This document shows positions 9,709 to 19,515 of a stretch of 64,000 nt of DNA, piece after piece. The stretch's first letter is position 1, and the number at the start of each line of letters is the position of its first letter. The position numbers and the translations under genes were made by a program. The DNA lies in assembly GCF_001669775.1 (NCBI RefSeq), contig NZ_LXWK01000015.1, positions 434,001 to 498,000 on the forward strand, given 5' to 3'. The notes beneath the pieces are model-generated. The model was not told the DNA's origin and did not search any database. It was given only the letters and a program-made list of their open reading frames with translations. This DNA is from Rheinheimera sp. SA_1 (GTDB taxonomy: Bacteria; Pseudomonadota; Gammaproteobacteria; Enterobacterales; Alteromonadaceae).

Positions 9709-10490
9709 TCTTCTTTTTTGACTCCAAAACCAAAAATTTGCAAATCTGCTCCGGTTTGCTGCAATTGCAACAATGCCTGATTAAAACTCTGGATCACGGC
9801 AAAACAGGGCAGGAAGTTACGGGAACATACCAGATAAGCAGGCTGTGCTGTCAACAGCGGTTTCGACAGAAACTTTAATTTGGCAGTTTTCGGCGGCAAC
9901 TGTTGCCACATCAGCTGCGCGACTATTGGATCCATCAAGATCACATCGACCCTTCCGGCCAGCAAATTTTGCAGACTGGCGTAGTCAGAAACCGCTTCGG
10001 TTAAGCGAAAATCCTTACGCTGCGCTGCGAACTCAGATCCATAAAAATGGCCTTTGGTGCTGCCGATCCGGTACGGCCGCAATTCATCAAAACGTTGCAG
10101 GTTGGATTCAAACTGGCTGGTGGTCACCAACATCTGTCGCAGTTCGACAATAGGTTCTGAAAATATCCAGTTTTGCTCTAGCTCTGGGGTTTTAAACCAC
10201 AAAAATGACGCCCGATTGGCTTGTGCTGCTTCGACCGGCACCTTGGGCCAGGGTTGAAAAGAAAGTTCGGTGGCCACACCGGCCGAGGCAAAGGCCTGGA
10301 TCACCAATTGGCTTAACACGCCTTGTTCCGGTGCTAATTCGTCGATATAAGGCGGGTAATTGTCTACGACTAACGTCAGTACAGAATTCGTGGTAGCTGA
10401 CTTAGCGGCTGTAATGGCTGGTGCTGCCGCGTCTGCAGCCTGGATCATCCAGCAGCAACAAAGCAGAAACAGGCTGAAGTAATATTTCAT
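9705..10490 (-). CDS. Periplasmic solute-binding protein, SBP_bac_3-like
   Basis: A 261-residue exported protein with a Cys-rich signal peptide. The mature part resembles amino-acid-type binding proteins or their orphan relatives: VDNYPPYIDE near the start, EPIVELRQMLVTT in the middle, and a hinge region LLAGRVDVILMD. No ABC permease or ATPase is adjacent. This favours a free-standing sensor-like or scavenging protein linked to the downstream M14 peptidase. A strong hairpin plus T-run lies directly before the ATG, listed separately. Confidence 0.7.
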   Translation of the reverse strand: MKYYFSLFLLCCCWMIQAADAAAPAITAAKSATTNSVLTLVVDNYPPYIDELAPEQGVLSQLVIQAFASAGVATELSFQPWPKVPVEAAQANRASFLWFKTPELEQNWIFSEPIVELRQMLVTTSQFESNLQRFDELRPYRIGSTKGHFYGSEFAAQRKDFRLTEAVSDYASLQNLLAGRVDVILMDPIVAQLMWQQLPPKTAKLKFLSKPLLTAQPAYLVCSRNFLPCFAVIQSFNQALLQLQQTGADLQIFGFGVKKEE

Positions 10491-10544
10491 AAAAAAATCC
10501 CGGACTTACCTTAAGCGCGCAGCACAGCCTAAGGTAAAGTCCGG
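10491..10544 (-). terminator. Terminator-like hairpin abutting the start codon of the solute-binding gene
   Basis: On the minus strand a 14-bp stem with one bulged base (arms 10530-10544 and 10500-10513, 16-nt loop) is followed by GA, seven T, and then the ATG at 10490. The only plausible ribosome site (GGGA) is partly in the stem. It could terminate upstream read-through or attenuate expression of the two-gene operon. Confidence 0.6.
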
Positions 10545-10550
10545 AAAATG

Positions 10551-10595
10551 TATAGCCGCATCCTTGAAGATGCGGGGTTGTTGCCTTCGTTCGCC
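10551..10595. repeat. Partial copy of an ERIC-like repeat
   Basis: It shares ATCCTTGAAGATGCGGGG followed by TTGTTGCC with the left end of the element at 33914-34043. Only this end is recognisable here; the partner end is missing. Confidence 0.6.
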
Positions 10596-10641
10596 ATGAT
10601 TGATAAAACAGGCTGCAGCAAGGATCGCCTGCAGCGACCAT

Positions 10642-10664
10642 AAAAAAAGCCCCGCGAACGGGGC
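10642..10664 (-). terminator. Rho-independent terminator of the outer-membrane protein gene
   Basis: GCCCCG/CGGGGC stem with a 4-nt loop, followed on the minus strand by seven T. It lies 46 nt after the stop of the barrel protein gene. Confidence 0.85.
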
Positions 10665-10709
10665 AATCAGCAATTTAATACAGGTTAACTGCGCAAAACG
10701 GTGCAACCT

Positions 10710-11504
10710 TTAAAAACGGTAGCTGGCACCAACCTGGTAGGCAGTTTCGTCAAGGCTGACATCATCAAGGAACACCCGACCGACTGAAGCGTTCAGCGCC
10801 AGGTTTGGCAGCACATACCAGTTACTACGCACTTCAAAACCATCGTTGTCGCTTTGGAACACACCTGCAGAAATCCAGTGATAACCTATACCCACTGACA
10901 AGTTTTTGCCGAAGTAATAATCTGCACCCACCTCATAACTCGTTAGCGTGGAATCATCATGGTTGCGCAGGCCACCCGTGATGGCAATAAAGTCGCCGGT
11001 GTTTAAGTCCAGTAATTTTTTGGTGCTGGCACCGTATTCCAGTGCAGTACGACCCAAATCGTCTTTAGTGTGGTAAATATCAGCCGTCACTAACCAGTCG
11101 TTTTGGACAAAGTAACCAAGTTTGGTAGTTGCTTCATACGCCTTGTTGTTGTTGATAAATTGCATATCAACCGCAGCATAATAATTGTGGCTGCGATCCA
11201 TGTATTCGCCGCCGACCGACCAGGCGTTGTTGTGTACATCCTGACCCGCAGCATCAACAGTCGCTTGGGTAAAAGTTGCCGCCAGGCTTGATTGACGTTG
11301 CATAAAAGCAGCTTCTGCCAATGGTACAGCGCCATCAGTCGAGACTGGTGCTAAAAAGAATCGATGTTTGGCTTGCCAGGCATTGATATCAACATTGCCG
11401 ATATCAACCCAACCGTAATTCAGGTCGGTTTGTGACTGGTAAGAACTGGCCATAGCAGGGATAGCAATCACGGAGAATAATGCAGTTAACATAAAAGATT
11501 TCAT
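10710..11504 (-). CDS. Outer-membrane beta-barrel protein, putative porin
   Basis: A 264-residue exported protein: signal peptide ending near AMAS, then alternating beta-strand pattern rich in Tyr, Asn and Asp. The last strand, YQVGASYRF, ends in Phe, the usual BAM recognition signal. The barrel size suggests 10-12 strands. The function could be a small porin or an adhesin-like barrel; I recognise no specific family. It is monocistronic, with its own promoter and terminator and two palindromic operator-like sites upstream. Confidence 0.7.
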   Translation of the reverse strand: MKSFMLTALFSVIAIPAMASSYQSQTDLNYGWVDIGNVDINAWQAKHRFFLAPVSTDGAVPLAEAAFMQRQSSLAATFTQATVDAAGQDVHNNAWSVGGEYMDRSHNYYAAVDMQFINNNKAYEATTKLGYFVQNDWLVTADIYHTKDDLGRTALEYGASTKKLLDLNTGDFIAITGGLRNHDDSTLTSYEVGADYYFGKNLSVGIGYHWISAGVFQSDNDGFEVRSNWYVLPNLALNASVGRVFLDDVSLDETAYQVGASYRF

Positions 11505-11581
11505 AAAAATGCCCTCTGGCTGGTGATGAATTCGAGGGCAAGCTTAACGTGGTCAAACTTAATCAAAAATGAATACAACTA

Positions 11582-11611
11582 ATTTTATCGATTAAATGCG
11601 CATATTTACAA
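11582..11611 (-). promoter_or_regulatory. Candidate promoter of the barrel protein gene
   Basis: On the minus strand TTGTAA, an 18-bp spacer and TAAAAT. It lies in AT-rich DNA about 80 nt before the ATG at 11504. Confidence 0.4.
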
Positions 11612-11659
11612 AATACATTTTGTTACATTTAGAAATCAATAAGATACAAATTCATTTGT
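11608..11659. promoter_or_regulatory. Two operator-like palindromes upstream of the barrel gene
   Basis: ACAAAATACATTTTGT (11608-11623) and ACAAATTCATTTGT (11646-11659) are perfect inverted repeats apart from a 2-nt centre, with centres 37 bp apart. The first overlaps the candidate -35 box, as a repressor site would. Confidence 0.4.
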
Positions 11660-11715
11660 AAATAATACTCAGCAAAAATGCCGATAAAACCAGCATTCAT
11701 TTAAAATTCATCTTA

Positions 11716-13719
11716 TTAAATCTCCAGCAATGCCTGTCGTAACGCATGAACCTGATCACGCAGCATAGCAGCCTGCTCAAACTCCAGATTTTTCGCGTGT
11801 TGCAGCATCTGCGTTTCTAATTTTTTAATTTCCGCCTGAACTTGATACGGTGTTTTTCCTTTGATGAGTTTCAGATGCTCAGCCACTTTTGGCAGTGCGT
11901 TATCATTCTTCGCGTCCTGGCCTAAATCCATCACATCGCCGATTTTTTTCGAAATCTGCGTTGGGGTTATACCGTGTAATTCGTTATAAGTGACTTGCTT
12001 AGCACGACGCCGGTCGGTTTCATCGATCGCCCTTTGCATTGAACCGGTGATCCGGTCCGCATACAAAATCGCCTTACCATTGATGTTACGTGCTGCACGG
12101 CCAATGGTTTGGATCAAGGATCGCTCGGAGCGCAAAAAGCCTTCTTTATCGGCGTCGAGAATCGCCACCAGCGACACTTCCGGAATATCCAGACCTTCCC
12201 GCAGTAAATTAATACCGACCAACACATCAAACACGCCCAGCCGTAAATCGCGAATAATTTCCACCCGCTCCACCGTATCGATATCCGAATGCAGATAACG
12301 CACTTTTACATTATGGCCGGACAAATAATCGGTTAGATCTTCGGCCATTTTTTTGGTTAACGTCGTCACTAACACCCGTTCACCGCGTTTGGCACAGCGA
12401 TATGCTTCAGATAACAAATCATCAACCTGCGAGCCCACCGGCCGGATTTCAATCACCGGGTCAATTAATCCGGTTGGCCGCACCACCTGCTCCACCACTT
12501 CACCGGCCGATTTTTCCAGCTCATAAGCTGCCGGCGTCGCAGAAACATAAATCCGCTGCGGCGCTATGGCTTCAAACTCATCAAATTTCAGTGGCCGGTT
12601 ATCCAGTGCTGATGGCAGCCGGAAACCATAATTCACCAGATTTTCTTTGCGTGAGCGATCGCCTTTAAACATGGCGCCAATTTGTGAAATAGTGACGTGT
12701 GATTCGTCGATAAACATCAAACCATCGGCCGGAAAATAATCGAGCAAAGTTGGCGGTGGCTCGCCATCGGCGCGACCGGACAAATACCTGGAGTAGTTTT
12801 CGATGCCGGAACAATAACCCAGCTCAATCATCATTTCCAAATCAAACTGGGTGCGCTGACCAATACGCTGTTCTTCAATCAGTTTATTGTCAGCCAGTAA
12901 CTGGGCGCGACGACTGGCCAGTTCAACTTTAATCTTCTCGACCGCTTCGAGGATTTTCTCGCGTGGGGTGACGTAGTGCGTTTTGGGGTAAATGGTATAG
13001 CGGGTGACGGTACGATCAACAACACCGGTCAGCGGATCAAAAATACTGATCCGTTCTATTTCTTCATCAAACAATTCCAGCCGCACTGCCAGCTCGTCAG
13101 ATTCGGCCGGGAAAATATCAATCACGTCGCCACGCACCCGATACGTTGCACGCTCAAACGCCATATCGTTACGGGAGTATTGCAACTCTGCCAGCCGGCG
13201 CAGAATAAAACGTTGGTCAACAATATCGCCCACTTTGAGATGGAGCAGCATCTTCATATAAGATTCGGGATCGCCCAGACCATAAATCGCCGATACCGAG
13301 GCAATAATCACAACGTCGCGTCGCTCCATCAGCGCTTTGGTCGCCGACAACCGCATTTGTTCGATATGTTCGTTAATCGATGCATCTTTTTCGATAAAAG
13401 TGTCGCTGGCCGGGACATAAGCTTCAGGCTGGTAATAATCGTAATAAGACACAAAATATTCGACCGAATTATTCGGGAAAAACTCTTTCATCTCGCCATA
13501 GAGCTGCGCCGCCAGCGTTTTATTGTGCGCCATAATCAAGGTCGGCCGATTCACGCCGGCAATGATATTGGCCATGGTAAAAGTTTTACCTGATCCGGTG
13601 ACGCCTAATAAGGTTTGATGCGCCAGCCCGGACTCCAGGCCGTCAATCAATTTAGCAATAGCGGTCGGTTGGTCGCCGGACGGCTGGTAAGGTGAATGCA
13701 GTTCAAAATCGCGCGACAT
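11716..13719 (-). CDS. uvrB: Excinuclease ABC subunit B
   Basis: Damage-verifying helicase-like subunit of nucleotide excision repair. I choose ATG 13719, which has AAGGA 7 nt upstream and gives the usual [18 protein letters not shown] start (667 residues); the frame is open to 13737. Walker A is GVTGSGKTF. The beta-hairpin region is [12 protein letters not shown], the DEAD-like box is MFIDESH, and ISVSATPA and QTIGRAARN are motifs IV-VI. The C-terminal UVR/UvrC-binding helices are present ([13 protein letters not shown]). It lies just after the MATE gene, with no SOS box seen between them. Confidence 0.96.
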   Translation of the reverse strand: MSRDFELHSPYQPSGDQPTAIAKLIDGLESGLAHQTLLGVTGSGKTFTMANIIAGVNRPTLIMAHNKTLAAQLYGEMKEFFPNNSVEYFVSYYDYYQPEAYVPASDTFIEKDASINEHIEQMRLSATKALMERRDVVIIASVSAIYGLGDPESYMKMLLHLKVGDIVDQRFILRRLAELQYSRNDMAFERATYRVRGDVIDIFPAESDELAVRLELFDEEIERISIFDPLTGVVDRTVTRYTIYPKTHYVTPREKILEAVEKIKVELASRRAQLLADNKLIEEQRIGQRTQFDLEMMIELGYCSGIENYSRYLSGRADGEPPPTLLDYFPADGLMFIDESHVTISQIGAMFKGDRSRKENLVNYGFRLPSALDNRPLKFDEFEAIAPQRIYVSATPAAYELEKSAGEVVEQVVRPTGLIDPVIEIRPVGSQVDDLLSEAYRCAKRGERVLVTTLTKKMAEDLTDYLSGHNVKVRYLHSDIDTVERVEIIRDLRLGVFDVLVGINLLREGLDIPEVSLVAILDADKEGFLRSERSLIQTIGRAARNINGKAILYADRITGSMQRAIDETDRRRAKQVTYNELHGITPTQISKKIGDVMDLGQDAKNDNALPKVAEHLKLIKGKTPYQVQAEIKKLETQMLQHAKNLEFEQAAMLRDQVHALRQALLEI

Positions 13720-13729
13720 CACAACATCC

Positions 13730-15103
13730 TTAGGCATTGACCGGCACGGTACCGGTTTGCAATTCAGCTAAAGTACGACGAAACCAATAAAAGGCAATGG
13801 CGGCGATAATCACGTTCGCCAGCAAAGCCCCACTATAGACCCCGAGTACACCAAATAATTTACCGCCAAGCCAGGCCATCGGCACATAAAACACAAATAA
13901 CCGGATGAGGCTTAAGCCCAGCGCCCGCATTGGTAAATGCAGCGCATTAAAAGAAGAGTTGGTCAGAATGACAATGCCCTGTAATCCATAACCCAGAGGT
14001 AAAATCCAGATAAAGCTGCGAATCAGACCAACCACTGCCGGGTCTTCAGAGAACCACAACGCAATCCACCAGGCACCAACTGCCAACAGCAGGTAAACCG
14101 CAAACTGCCAACCTAACACAAAACGGATACACATCTGATAACCAGCCTGTACTCTGGACATCTGCCCAGCACCGAGATTCTGGCTGACAAAAGGCGGTAA
14201 TGTCATCGACAACGCCAACACCACTAAACTGGCAATACTTTCAATACGGGCACCAACACCATAAGCTGCGACTGCATGGGCGCCATAACTAGCCATCACC
14301 GCAGTGAGAATGGCCATCGCCAGTGGCGTCAGCATATTGGCGCCCGCGGCAGGCAAACCAATGTGCAAAATACGCCGACTGATGGCGATAAACTCTGTAA
14401 ACGGTTGGTGGCCTTTATCAATCAATTGCCGCCGATAGACAATTAAATAAAGAATGAGCCCAAAGCTCACCAGCCAGGAAATCAGACTGGCGATAGCCGC
14501 ACCTTCCACGCCCATCGCCGGTACCGGTCCCCAGCCAAAAATTAAGATCGGATCGAGCACCGCATTGATCACGCCGGAGCACGCCATCATTAAACTGGGT
14601 GTTTTGGTGTCTCCGGCAGCCCGCAGCACCGCATTGCCGATCATTGGGGTAATCAGAAATACTGCGCCGAAAAACCACCAATTCATATAGTCGTGGATAA
14701 AAGGCAAGGTATCGTCTTTCGCTCCCAACAACCGGAACAACGGATCCATAAACAAGTAACCCACTAACGACAATGCCATAACGAGATAGGCTGACAACCA
14801 CAAAGCTGCCAGTCCATCTGCTTTGGCGGCACTGCTGTCACCACTGCCATGTGCTTTGGCAATTAAGGCAGAAGTACCAATGCTCAGGCCAATCGCCAGA
14901 CTGATTACAGTAAAAGTTATCGGAAAGGTAAAACTGACGGCAGCCAGCTCTTTGGTGCCGAGCATACTGATAAAGAAGGTGTCGACCAGATTAAACGACA
15001 TCAGGGTGATCATGCCAAATAACATCGGGACCGTCATCCGGATCAGGATCTGGCGAATATCACCGTCGGTCATCGTCATTTTAGTTACAGCTTTTTGGCT
15101 CAT
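13730..15103 (-). CDS. MATE-family multidrug/Na+ antiporter
   Basis: A 457-residue inner-membrane protein with about 12 hydrophobic segments in two homologous halves, typical of MATE exporters. Family-like stretches include [20 protein letters not shown] at the start and [15 protein letters not shown] opening the second half. It probably expels cationic drugs or metabolites in exchange for H+ or Na+. Its stop lies 10 nt upstream of the uvrB start, so both are probably cotranscribed. Confidence 0.88.
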   Translation of the reverse strand: MSQKAVTKMTMTDGDIRQILIRMTVPMLFGMITLMSFNLVDTFFISMLGTKELAAVSFTFPITFTVISLAIGLSIGTSALIAKAHGSGDSSAAKADGLAALWLSAYLVMALSLVGYLFMDPLFRLLGAKDDTLPFIHDYMNWWFFGAVFLITPMIGNAVLRAAGDTKTPSLMMACSGVINAVLDPILIFGWGPVPAMGVEGAAIASLISWLVSFGLILYLIVYRRQLIDKGHQPFTEFIAISRRILHIGLPAAGANMLTPLAMAILTAVMASYGAHAVAAYGVGARIESIASLVVLALSMTLPPFVSQNLGAGQMSRVQAGYQMCIRFVLGWQFAVYLLLAVGAWWIALWFSEDPAVVGLIRSFIWILPLGYGLQGIVILTNSSFNALHLPMRALGLSLIRLFVFYVPMAWLGGKLFGVLGVYSGALLANVIIAAIAFYWFRRTLAELQTGTVPVNA

Positions 15104-15671
15104 AGCGCAGGCTTAAAGGCGTGGGTGCGCCATTGTAGAGAAAAGCGCGCCCCAGCTCCATTCACCTTTGCAAATATCTCGCGAATGCTCAAAGCCACGA
15201 ACACCAGACATTTGATCATTGTGTTACTAATTTGTACCGAAAATTATTTTTTCCCGGGCAAACTCTGCTATTTATTGGTCGTTCCGTGGAAAAACAGTTC
15301 ACAATGGTCATGGAACGGACATATCTGCAGCAGATCCGTTAATTGGCGGGAATGTCATTGGTCGCAAATTTATAAGTCATTGTATTAAAACAAATAAATA
15401 TTTTTCAATTTAGATATTGATCTGGCTCCAGCCCGCATTGTTATTGACTTCACACAGGCGCGACACCGGTCATCCACAAAGATATCCACAGATTCTGTGA
15501 GTAAAGTGCTGCAAGCCTTACCGGCTCTACGCTGGCGCAAGATCGATAAAACCACCGGCATTCAACAGGGATAAAATTGGCAGTAAAGCATCGAATTCAG
15601 GCACTTTTTGCGCACTTTGACTAAACAATCAGCAAGTGAATCAGAATGGGCGATTTGTGCGGGTGAAACTG
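15104..15671. other. Non-coding stretch before the tRNA cluster
   Basis: No convincing gene on either strand. An imperfect inverted repeat lies near 15280-15320 (CGTTCCGTG / CATGGAACG) without a T-run. Two DnaA-box-like words (ATCCACAAA, ATATCCACA) lie near 15468-15490, too few to call an origin. Confidence 0.5.
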
Positions 15672-15700
15672 TTGACAGCCTCGAATCATGGCATTAGTAT
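15672..15700 (+). promoter_or_regulatory. Promoter of the tRNA-Asn cluster
   Basis: Perfect -35 TTGACA (15672-15677), 17-bp spacer, -10 TAGTAT (15695-15700), followed by a GC-rich discriminator (GCGCC). That layout is typical of growth-rate-controlled stable RNA promoters. Confidence 0.75.
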
Positions 15701-15722
15701 TGCGCCCCGTTGCAGACACAGT

Positions 15723-15799
15723 TCCTCAGTAGCTCAGCCGGTTAGAGCGGCGGACTGTTAATCCGTAGGTCGTTGGTTCGAGTCCAACCTGGGGAGCCA
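15723..15799 (+). tRNA. tRNA-Asn (GTT), copy 1
   Basis: A 77-nt cloverleaf with encoded CCA. Acceptor TCCTCAG pairs with CTGGGGA; the D-loop has AGCTCAGCCGGTTAGAGC; the anticodon loop is CTGTTAA; the T-arm has GGTTCGAGTCC. Confidence 0.97.
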
Positions 15800-15826
15800 C
15801 TGTAGTTTACAACACGTTATTTCAGT

Positions 15827-15903
15827 TCCTCAGTAGCTCAGCCGGTTAGAGCGGCGGACTGTTAATCCGTAGGTCGTTGGTTCGAGTCCAACCTGGGGAG
15901 CCA
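15827..15903 (+). tRNA. tRNA-Asn (GTT), copy 2
   Basis: Mature sequence identical to copy 1; a 27-nt spacer separates them. Confidence 0.97.
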
Positions 15904-15934
15904 ACTGAAATAACATCAAATAACCGCGTACAAT

Positions 15935-16011
15935 TCCTCAGTAGCTCAGCCGGTTAGAGCGGCGGACTGTTAATCCGTAGGTCGTTGGTTCGAGTCCAAC
16001 CTGGGGAGCCA
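15935..16011 (+). tRNA. tRNA-Asn (GTT), copy 3
   Basis: Mature sequence identical to copies 1 and 2; the 31-nt spacer before it differs from the first. No clear terminator follows. Confidence 0.97.
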
Positions 16012-16250
16012 CCTAAGTCATATTTTCAACAAAATATCCACTTCGTTCCAAACTGCACGCCTGACTCAATTCCACCCTAACTGCCTGTTTTCGGCCGATC
16101 TGCGCTAATTTAGCCTGTTGTACGTAAAGTATGTTTATTTTGCTGCAATTTTTTGTTTTAATTGAATTTATATAACTCCTAGTTCCTGATCAATCAGGAT
16201 GCCGTCTATAGTTGAGTTGATTCCTTGCTGAATTGGAAAATTACACCGCT

Positions 16251-18173
16251 ATGAAAATGTTACGGACCCTGTTCATTGCTCAGCTGTTGTGCGCTTTATT
16301 ACTGATTGCAGTGGTACTTAGTGCGTTAATCATGACGGAAAAACAATCTGTCAAACAAAGTTACGACAGCCAGAAAAATACTATCAGTCATCTGCTGAAA
16401 AATTTTGTTGGGGACGACTATAAGAATCTGGTCCAACAAATCCGCAGCAGCGTCAATCCTCAGATGCTGGAAATCAGTAAAGCAGACGGCTCTGTCGTCC
16501 ATGAGCACAATAATGCGACGGCCCGCTCTGCTCTGTTAGATACCATTCAGGAATTAGGTGGCATTGAGCAGCAACCCGCGCTGTTAAAGTCCGATGAGCA
16601 TGATCTGCAAATCAAATTCACCCCCAATTTTGACCAAAGCAACGCCACTTTTATGCAAGCGTTTTGGCTGATGCTGATTGCACCTTTATTATTGTTTTTA
16701 TTACCGGCCATTATGGGCCCGGTGCTGATCGGCGGGATGCTAAAAAAAGCCAATCACACCATCAGCCAAGCGATCGAACGTTTTATGCGAGATCCTGCCG
16801 CCGATTTGCATGTACAGGAATTGCCGGCTGACTTTCATGACGTCACCCAGTCTTTAAACACATTTGCCAGCTTCAGCCAGAAACAATTTAATGAAATGGC
16901 GCAAACCGCGAAGCAAGTCACCGAAGATGCTTTTAAAGACGGCGTCACCGGGTTACCGAACCGCAACCGTTTTGTGCAATATTATGAAGATCATCTGCGT
17001 GATGGCAGTCAGGTCGATTTTGGCGTGTTTGCCATTACCCGCTGTACTGAATTGCAAAACATTAATCAAAGCCGTGGTTATCACGAAGGTGATAAATACG
17101 TACAGGCAGTGGCAGAACTGGTACAAAAAGTCGCGGCAACCTATCGCGATAATAAAGTGTACCGCCTCAACAGCAGCGATTTTGGCATTATGCTGCCACG
17201 GGTCACCCCCAAAGAGTCTGAAAATTTTGCGATGCAACTGCAAAGCAAATTTAACGAATATCAAAAACTGACCGAGCTCGATTCAGTGGCCTACACCGGT
17301 TTGGTCAGCTACGAAACTGGCAAGGCACTGGGTGAATTGCTTGCCATCGCCGATACCTCAATTAGCCTCGCACAAACCAAACAACCCAATGCCTGGCATA
17401 TTCAAAAAGAAAGTGCTGCGGGTGAAGTTGGTGTGGGTGGTTATGGTAATCAAAACTGGCGTAATGTCATCGATGATGTATTAGCCAATAATCGCATCAG
17501 TTTGCTGGTGCAAACGGTACAGCCGGCAAACCGCTCGTCAAAAACCTATTCTGAAATTCTGGTGCGCTTTAAAACAGTGGAAAACCAGATTTTACCTACC
17601 GCCTCCTTTTTAGCTATGGCGGAAAAACTTGATAAAATTATTGCTGTGGACCGTTTAATCATTGAAACAGCGCTAACCACCATCAAAAATCGCAATATTC
17701 AGGATCAATATTTCGGCCTCAACCTATCGCCACGTTGTGTGCATGACGATCAGTTTGTGATCTGGCTGGAACGCCGATTACTGAAAGATGCCTCGATCGC
17801 CAGTAAACTGGTATTTGAAGTCACTGAATTTGGCCTGCAACAGAACTTAAAAACCAGTAAGCGTTTTATCGATATGGTGCATCGTTGTGGCGCCCGCTTA
17901 ACGGTGGAAAAATTTGGCGTTGGCATCACATCCTTTAAATTTTTCCGCGACCTTAAACCAGATTTTGTCAAAATGGACGGCAGCTATACCCGTCATATCG
18001 ATGAAGACAAAAACAATCAGTATTTTATGCGGTTGATGATTGATTTAGCCCATCGCATCGGTGTGGGTGTGCTGGCGGAAAGTGTCGAGTCGCAGGAAGA
18101 AAAACATATGCTCGAATCGCTGTTTATTGACGGCACACAGGGCTATTACATCGGTAAACCTGCAGCGATGTAA
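16251..18173 (+). CDS. csrD: CsrD/MshH-type degenerate GGDEF-EAL membrane protein
   Basis: Probable counterpart of E. coli CsrD, which targets the CsrB/CsrC small RNAs for RNase E decay. Two membrane segments (about residues 5-28 and 135-160) flank a periplasmic loop. A coiled/HAMP-like stretch follows, then a GGDEF domain whose signature has become NSSDF (start VTGLPNRNRF), then an EAL domain with EILVRF instead of EALLR and VEKFGVG instead of DDFGTG. Both sites look catalytically dead, as in CsrD. The length, 640-646 residues, matches. I use ATG 16251; the frame is open to a TTG at 16233. Confidence 0.8.
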   Translation: MKMLRTLFIAQLLCALLLIAVVLSALIMTEKQSVKQSYDSQKNTISHLLKNFVGDDYKNLVQQIRSSVNPQMLEISKADGSVVHEHNNATARSALLDTIQELGGIEQQPALLKSDEHDLQIKFTPNFDQSNATFMQAFWLMLIAPLLLFLLPAIMGPVLIGGMLKKANHTISQAIERFMRDPAADLHVQELPADFHDVTQSLNTFASFSQKQFNEMAQTAKQVTEDAFKDGVTGLPNRNRFVQYYEDHLRDGSQVDFGVFAITRCTELQNINQSRGYHEGDKYVQAVAELVQKVAATYRDNKVYRLNSSDFGIMLPRVTPKESENFAMQLQSKFNEYQKLTELDSVAYTGLVSYETGKALGELLAIADTSISLAQTKQPNAWHIQKESAAGEVGVGGYGNQNWRNVIDDVLANNRISLLVQTVQPANRSSKTYSEILVRFKTVENQILPTASFLAMAEKLDKIIAVDRLIIETALTTIKNRNIQDQYFGLNLSPRCVHDDQFVIWLERRLLKDASIASKLVFEVTEFGLQQNLKTSKRFIDMVHRCGARLTVEKFGVGITSFKFFRDLKPDFVKMDGSYTRHIDEDKNNQYFMRLMIDLAHRIGVGVLAESVESQEEKHMLESLFIDGTQGYYIGKPAAM

Positions 18174-18356
18174 GACCTGATGGCTGATAAATGCATCAAC
18201 TAAACCTTTAGCACAATAACCCTGCTTCAAGTCGGGTTGTCTGGCGGACTCAAAGCACGCATAATACGCAGCTATTCCAGAACGGTTGGTTGCTGCGACT
18301 TTTCTGATCTGATCCAGGGGTCAACAGACCCTGTTTGACCACCTGAAGATATACAT

Positions 18357-18941
18357 ATGATGACTGAATTTTTCGTGTTACTGCTCAGTACCATCCTGGT
18401 CAATAACTTTGTGTTGGTCAAATTCCTGGGTTTGTGCCCGTTTATGGGAGTTTCCAACAAACTGGATACCGCCATCGGCATGTGTCTGGCGACCACCTTT
18501 GTCCTGACACTCGCTTCGTTATGCAGTTATCTGGTGGAATTTTACATTCTGGCGCCGCTGGAGCTCAGTTATCTGCGCACTTTAAGTTTTATTCTCGTCA
18601 TTGCCGTGGTGGTACAGTTCACCGAGATGGTGGTCCACAAAACCAGCCCAGCGTTGTACCGCTTACTTGGTATCTTTTTGCCTCTGATCACCACCAATTG
18701 CGCCGTGCTCGGCGTCGCGTTACTGAACGTCAATGCCAATCATGGCTTATTTGGTTCAGTGATCTATGGTTTTGGCGCCGCCGTAGGCTTTTCACTGGTA
18801 TTAGTATTGTTTGCCGCGATGCGCGAGCGGTTAGCAAGCGCCGATGTGCCGGTAGTATTTCGTGGTGCCGCTATTGGTTTAATCACCGCAGGTTTAATGT
18901 CGCTGGCCTTTATGGGCTTCACCGGTTTGGTTAAGGTATGA
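18357..18941 (+). CDS. rsxA: Electron transport complex subunit RsxA
   Basis: Integral membrane subunit of the Rsx/Rnf complex, which couples ferredoxin and NAD redox to ion movement and in enterics keeps SoxR reduced. It has about six membrane segments and the family signature [17 protein letters not shown], plus [11 protein letters not shown] in the second half; these Cys-containing half-helices pair with those of RsxE. ATG 18357 or the adjacent ATG 18360 may start it; the latter gives the 193-residue enteric length. First gene of rsxABCDGE-nth. Confidence 0.96.
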   Translation: MMTEFFVLLLSTILVNNFVLVKFLGLCPFMGVSNKLDTAIGMCLATTFVLTLASLCSYLVEFYILAPLELSYLRTLSFILVIAVVVQFTEMVVHKTSPALYRLLGIFLPLITTNCAVLGVALLNVNANHGLFGSVIYGFGAAVGFSLVLVLFAAMRERLASADVPVVFRGAAIGLITAGLMSLAFMGFTGLVKV

Positions 18942-18942
18942 G

Positions 18943-19515
18943 ATGTCGATGCTTGTTGCCCTGATTGCGATTGGCTGCCTGGCGCTGATTTTCGGCGCTG
19001 TTCTGGGATATGCCGCGTTACGTTTTAAAGTGGAAGCTGATCCGCTGGTAGATCAGATTGACGATATTCTGCCACAAACCCAATGTGGGCAATGTGGTTA
19101 CCCTGGCTGTCGCCCTTATGCCGAAGCTATCGCTAATGGCGATGCCATCAATAAATGTCCTCCCGGCGGTGAAGCTGCCATTAAAAAACTGGCCGATTTG
19201 ATGGGTGTTGCAGCAACACCACTCGATAGCGCTCAGACGCCTGCGATTAAACGTGTAGCCTACATTCGGGAAGATGAATGTATTGGCTGCACCAAATGTA
19301 TTCAGGCCTGTCCGGTCGACGCTATTGTCGGCGCTTCCAAGCTGATGCATACCGTGCTTATTGATGAATGTACCGGTTGTGATTTATGTGTCGAGCCTTG
19401 CCCGGTTAATTGTATTGATATGGTGCCGTTACCCGGTACTGTTGAGCGCTGGAAATGGAATTTAGAAGCCATTCCGGTGCATGTGGTAGAGAGCAACGTG
19501 TTGGAGAGCAGGTAA
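18943..19515 (+). CDS. rsxB: Electron transport complex subunit RsxB (iron-sulfur)
   Basis: Electron-entry subunit. One N-terminal membrane helix is followed by a 4Fe-4S-binding region ([16 protein letters not shown] with a later CPPGG) and two ferredoxin-type motifs, [12 protein letters not shown] and [12 protein letters not shown]. At 190 residues it matches the enteric protein. It starts one base after rsxA ends and its stop directly abuts the GTG of rsxC. Confidence 0.96.
   Translation: MSMLVALIAIGCLALIFGAVLGYAALRFKVEADPLVDQIDDILPQTQCGQCGYPGCRPYAEAIANGDAINKCPPGGEAAIKKLADLMGVAATPLDSAQTPAIKRVAYIREDECIGCTKCIQACPVDAIVGASKLMHTVLIDECTGCDLCVEPCPVNCIDMVPLPGTVERWKWNLEAIPVHVVESNVLESR

Noticed and set aside
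12976-13593. Long plus-strand frame opposite uvrB
   Set aside because: It lies fully within uvrB on the other strand and shows no recognisable family; a codon-bias shadow.
15095-15388. 97-codon plus-strand frame after the MATE gene
   Set aside because: Starts inside the MATE gene on the other strand, has no ribosome site and an unprotein-like composition.
15460-15500. Possible DnaA-box cluster near ATATCCACAGA
   Set aside because: Only one or two imperfect boxes, no AT-rich unwinding region and no replication gene nearby.
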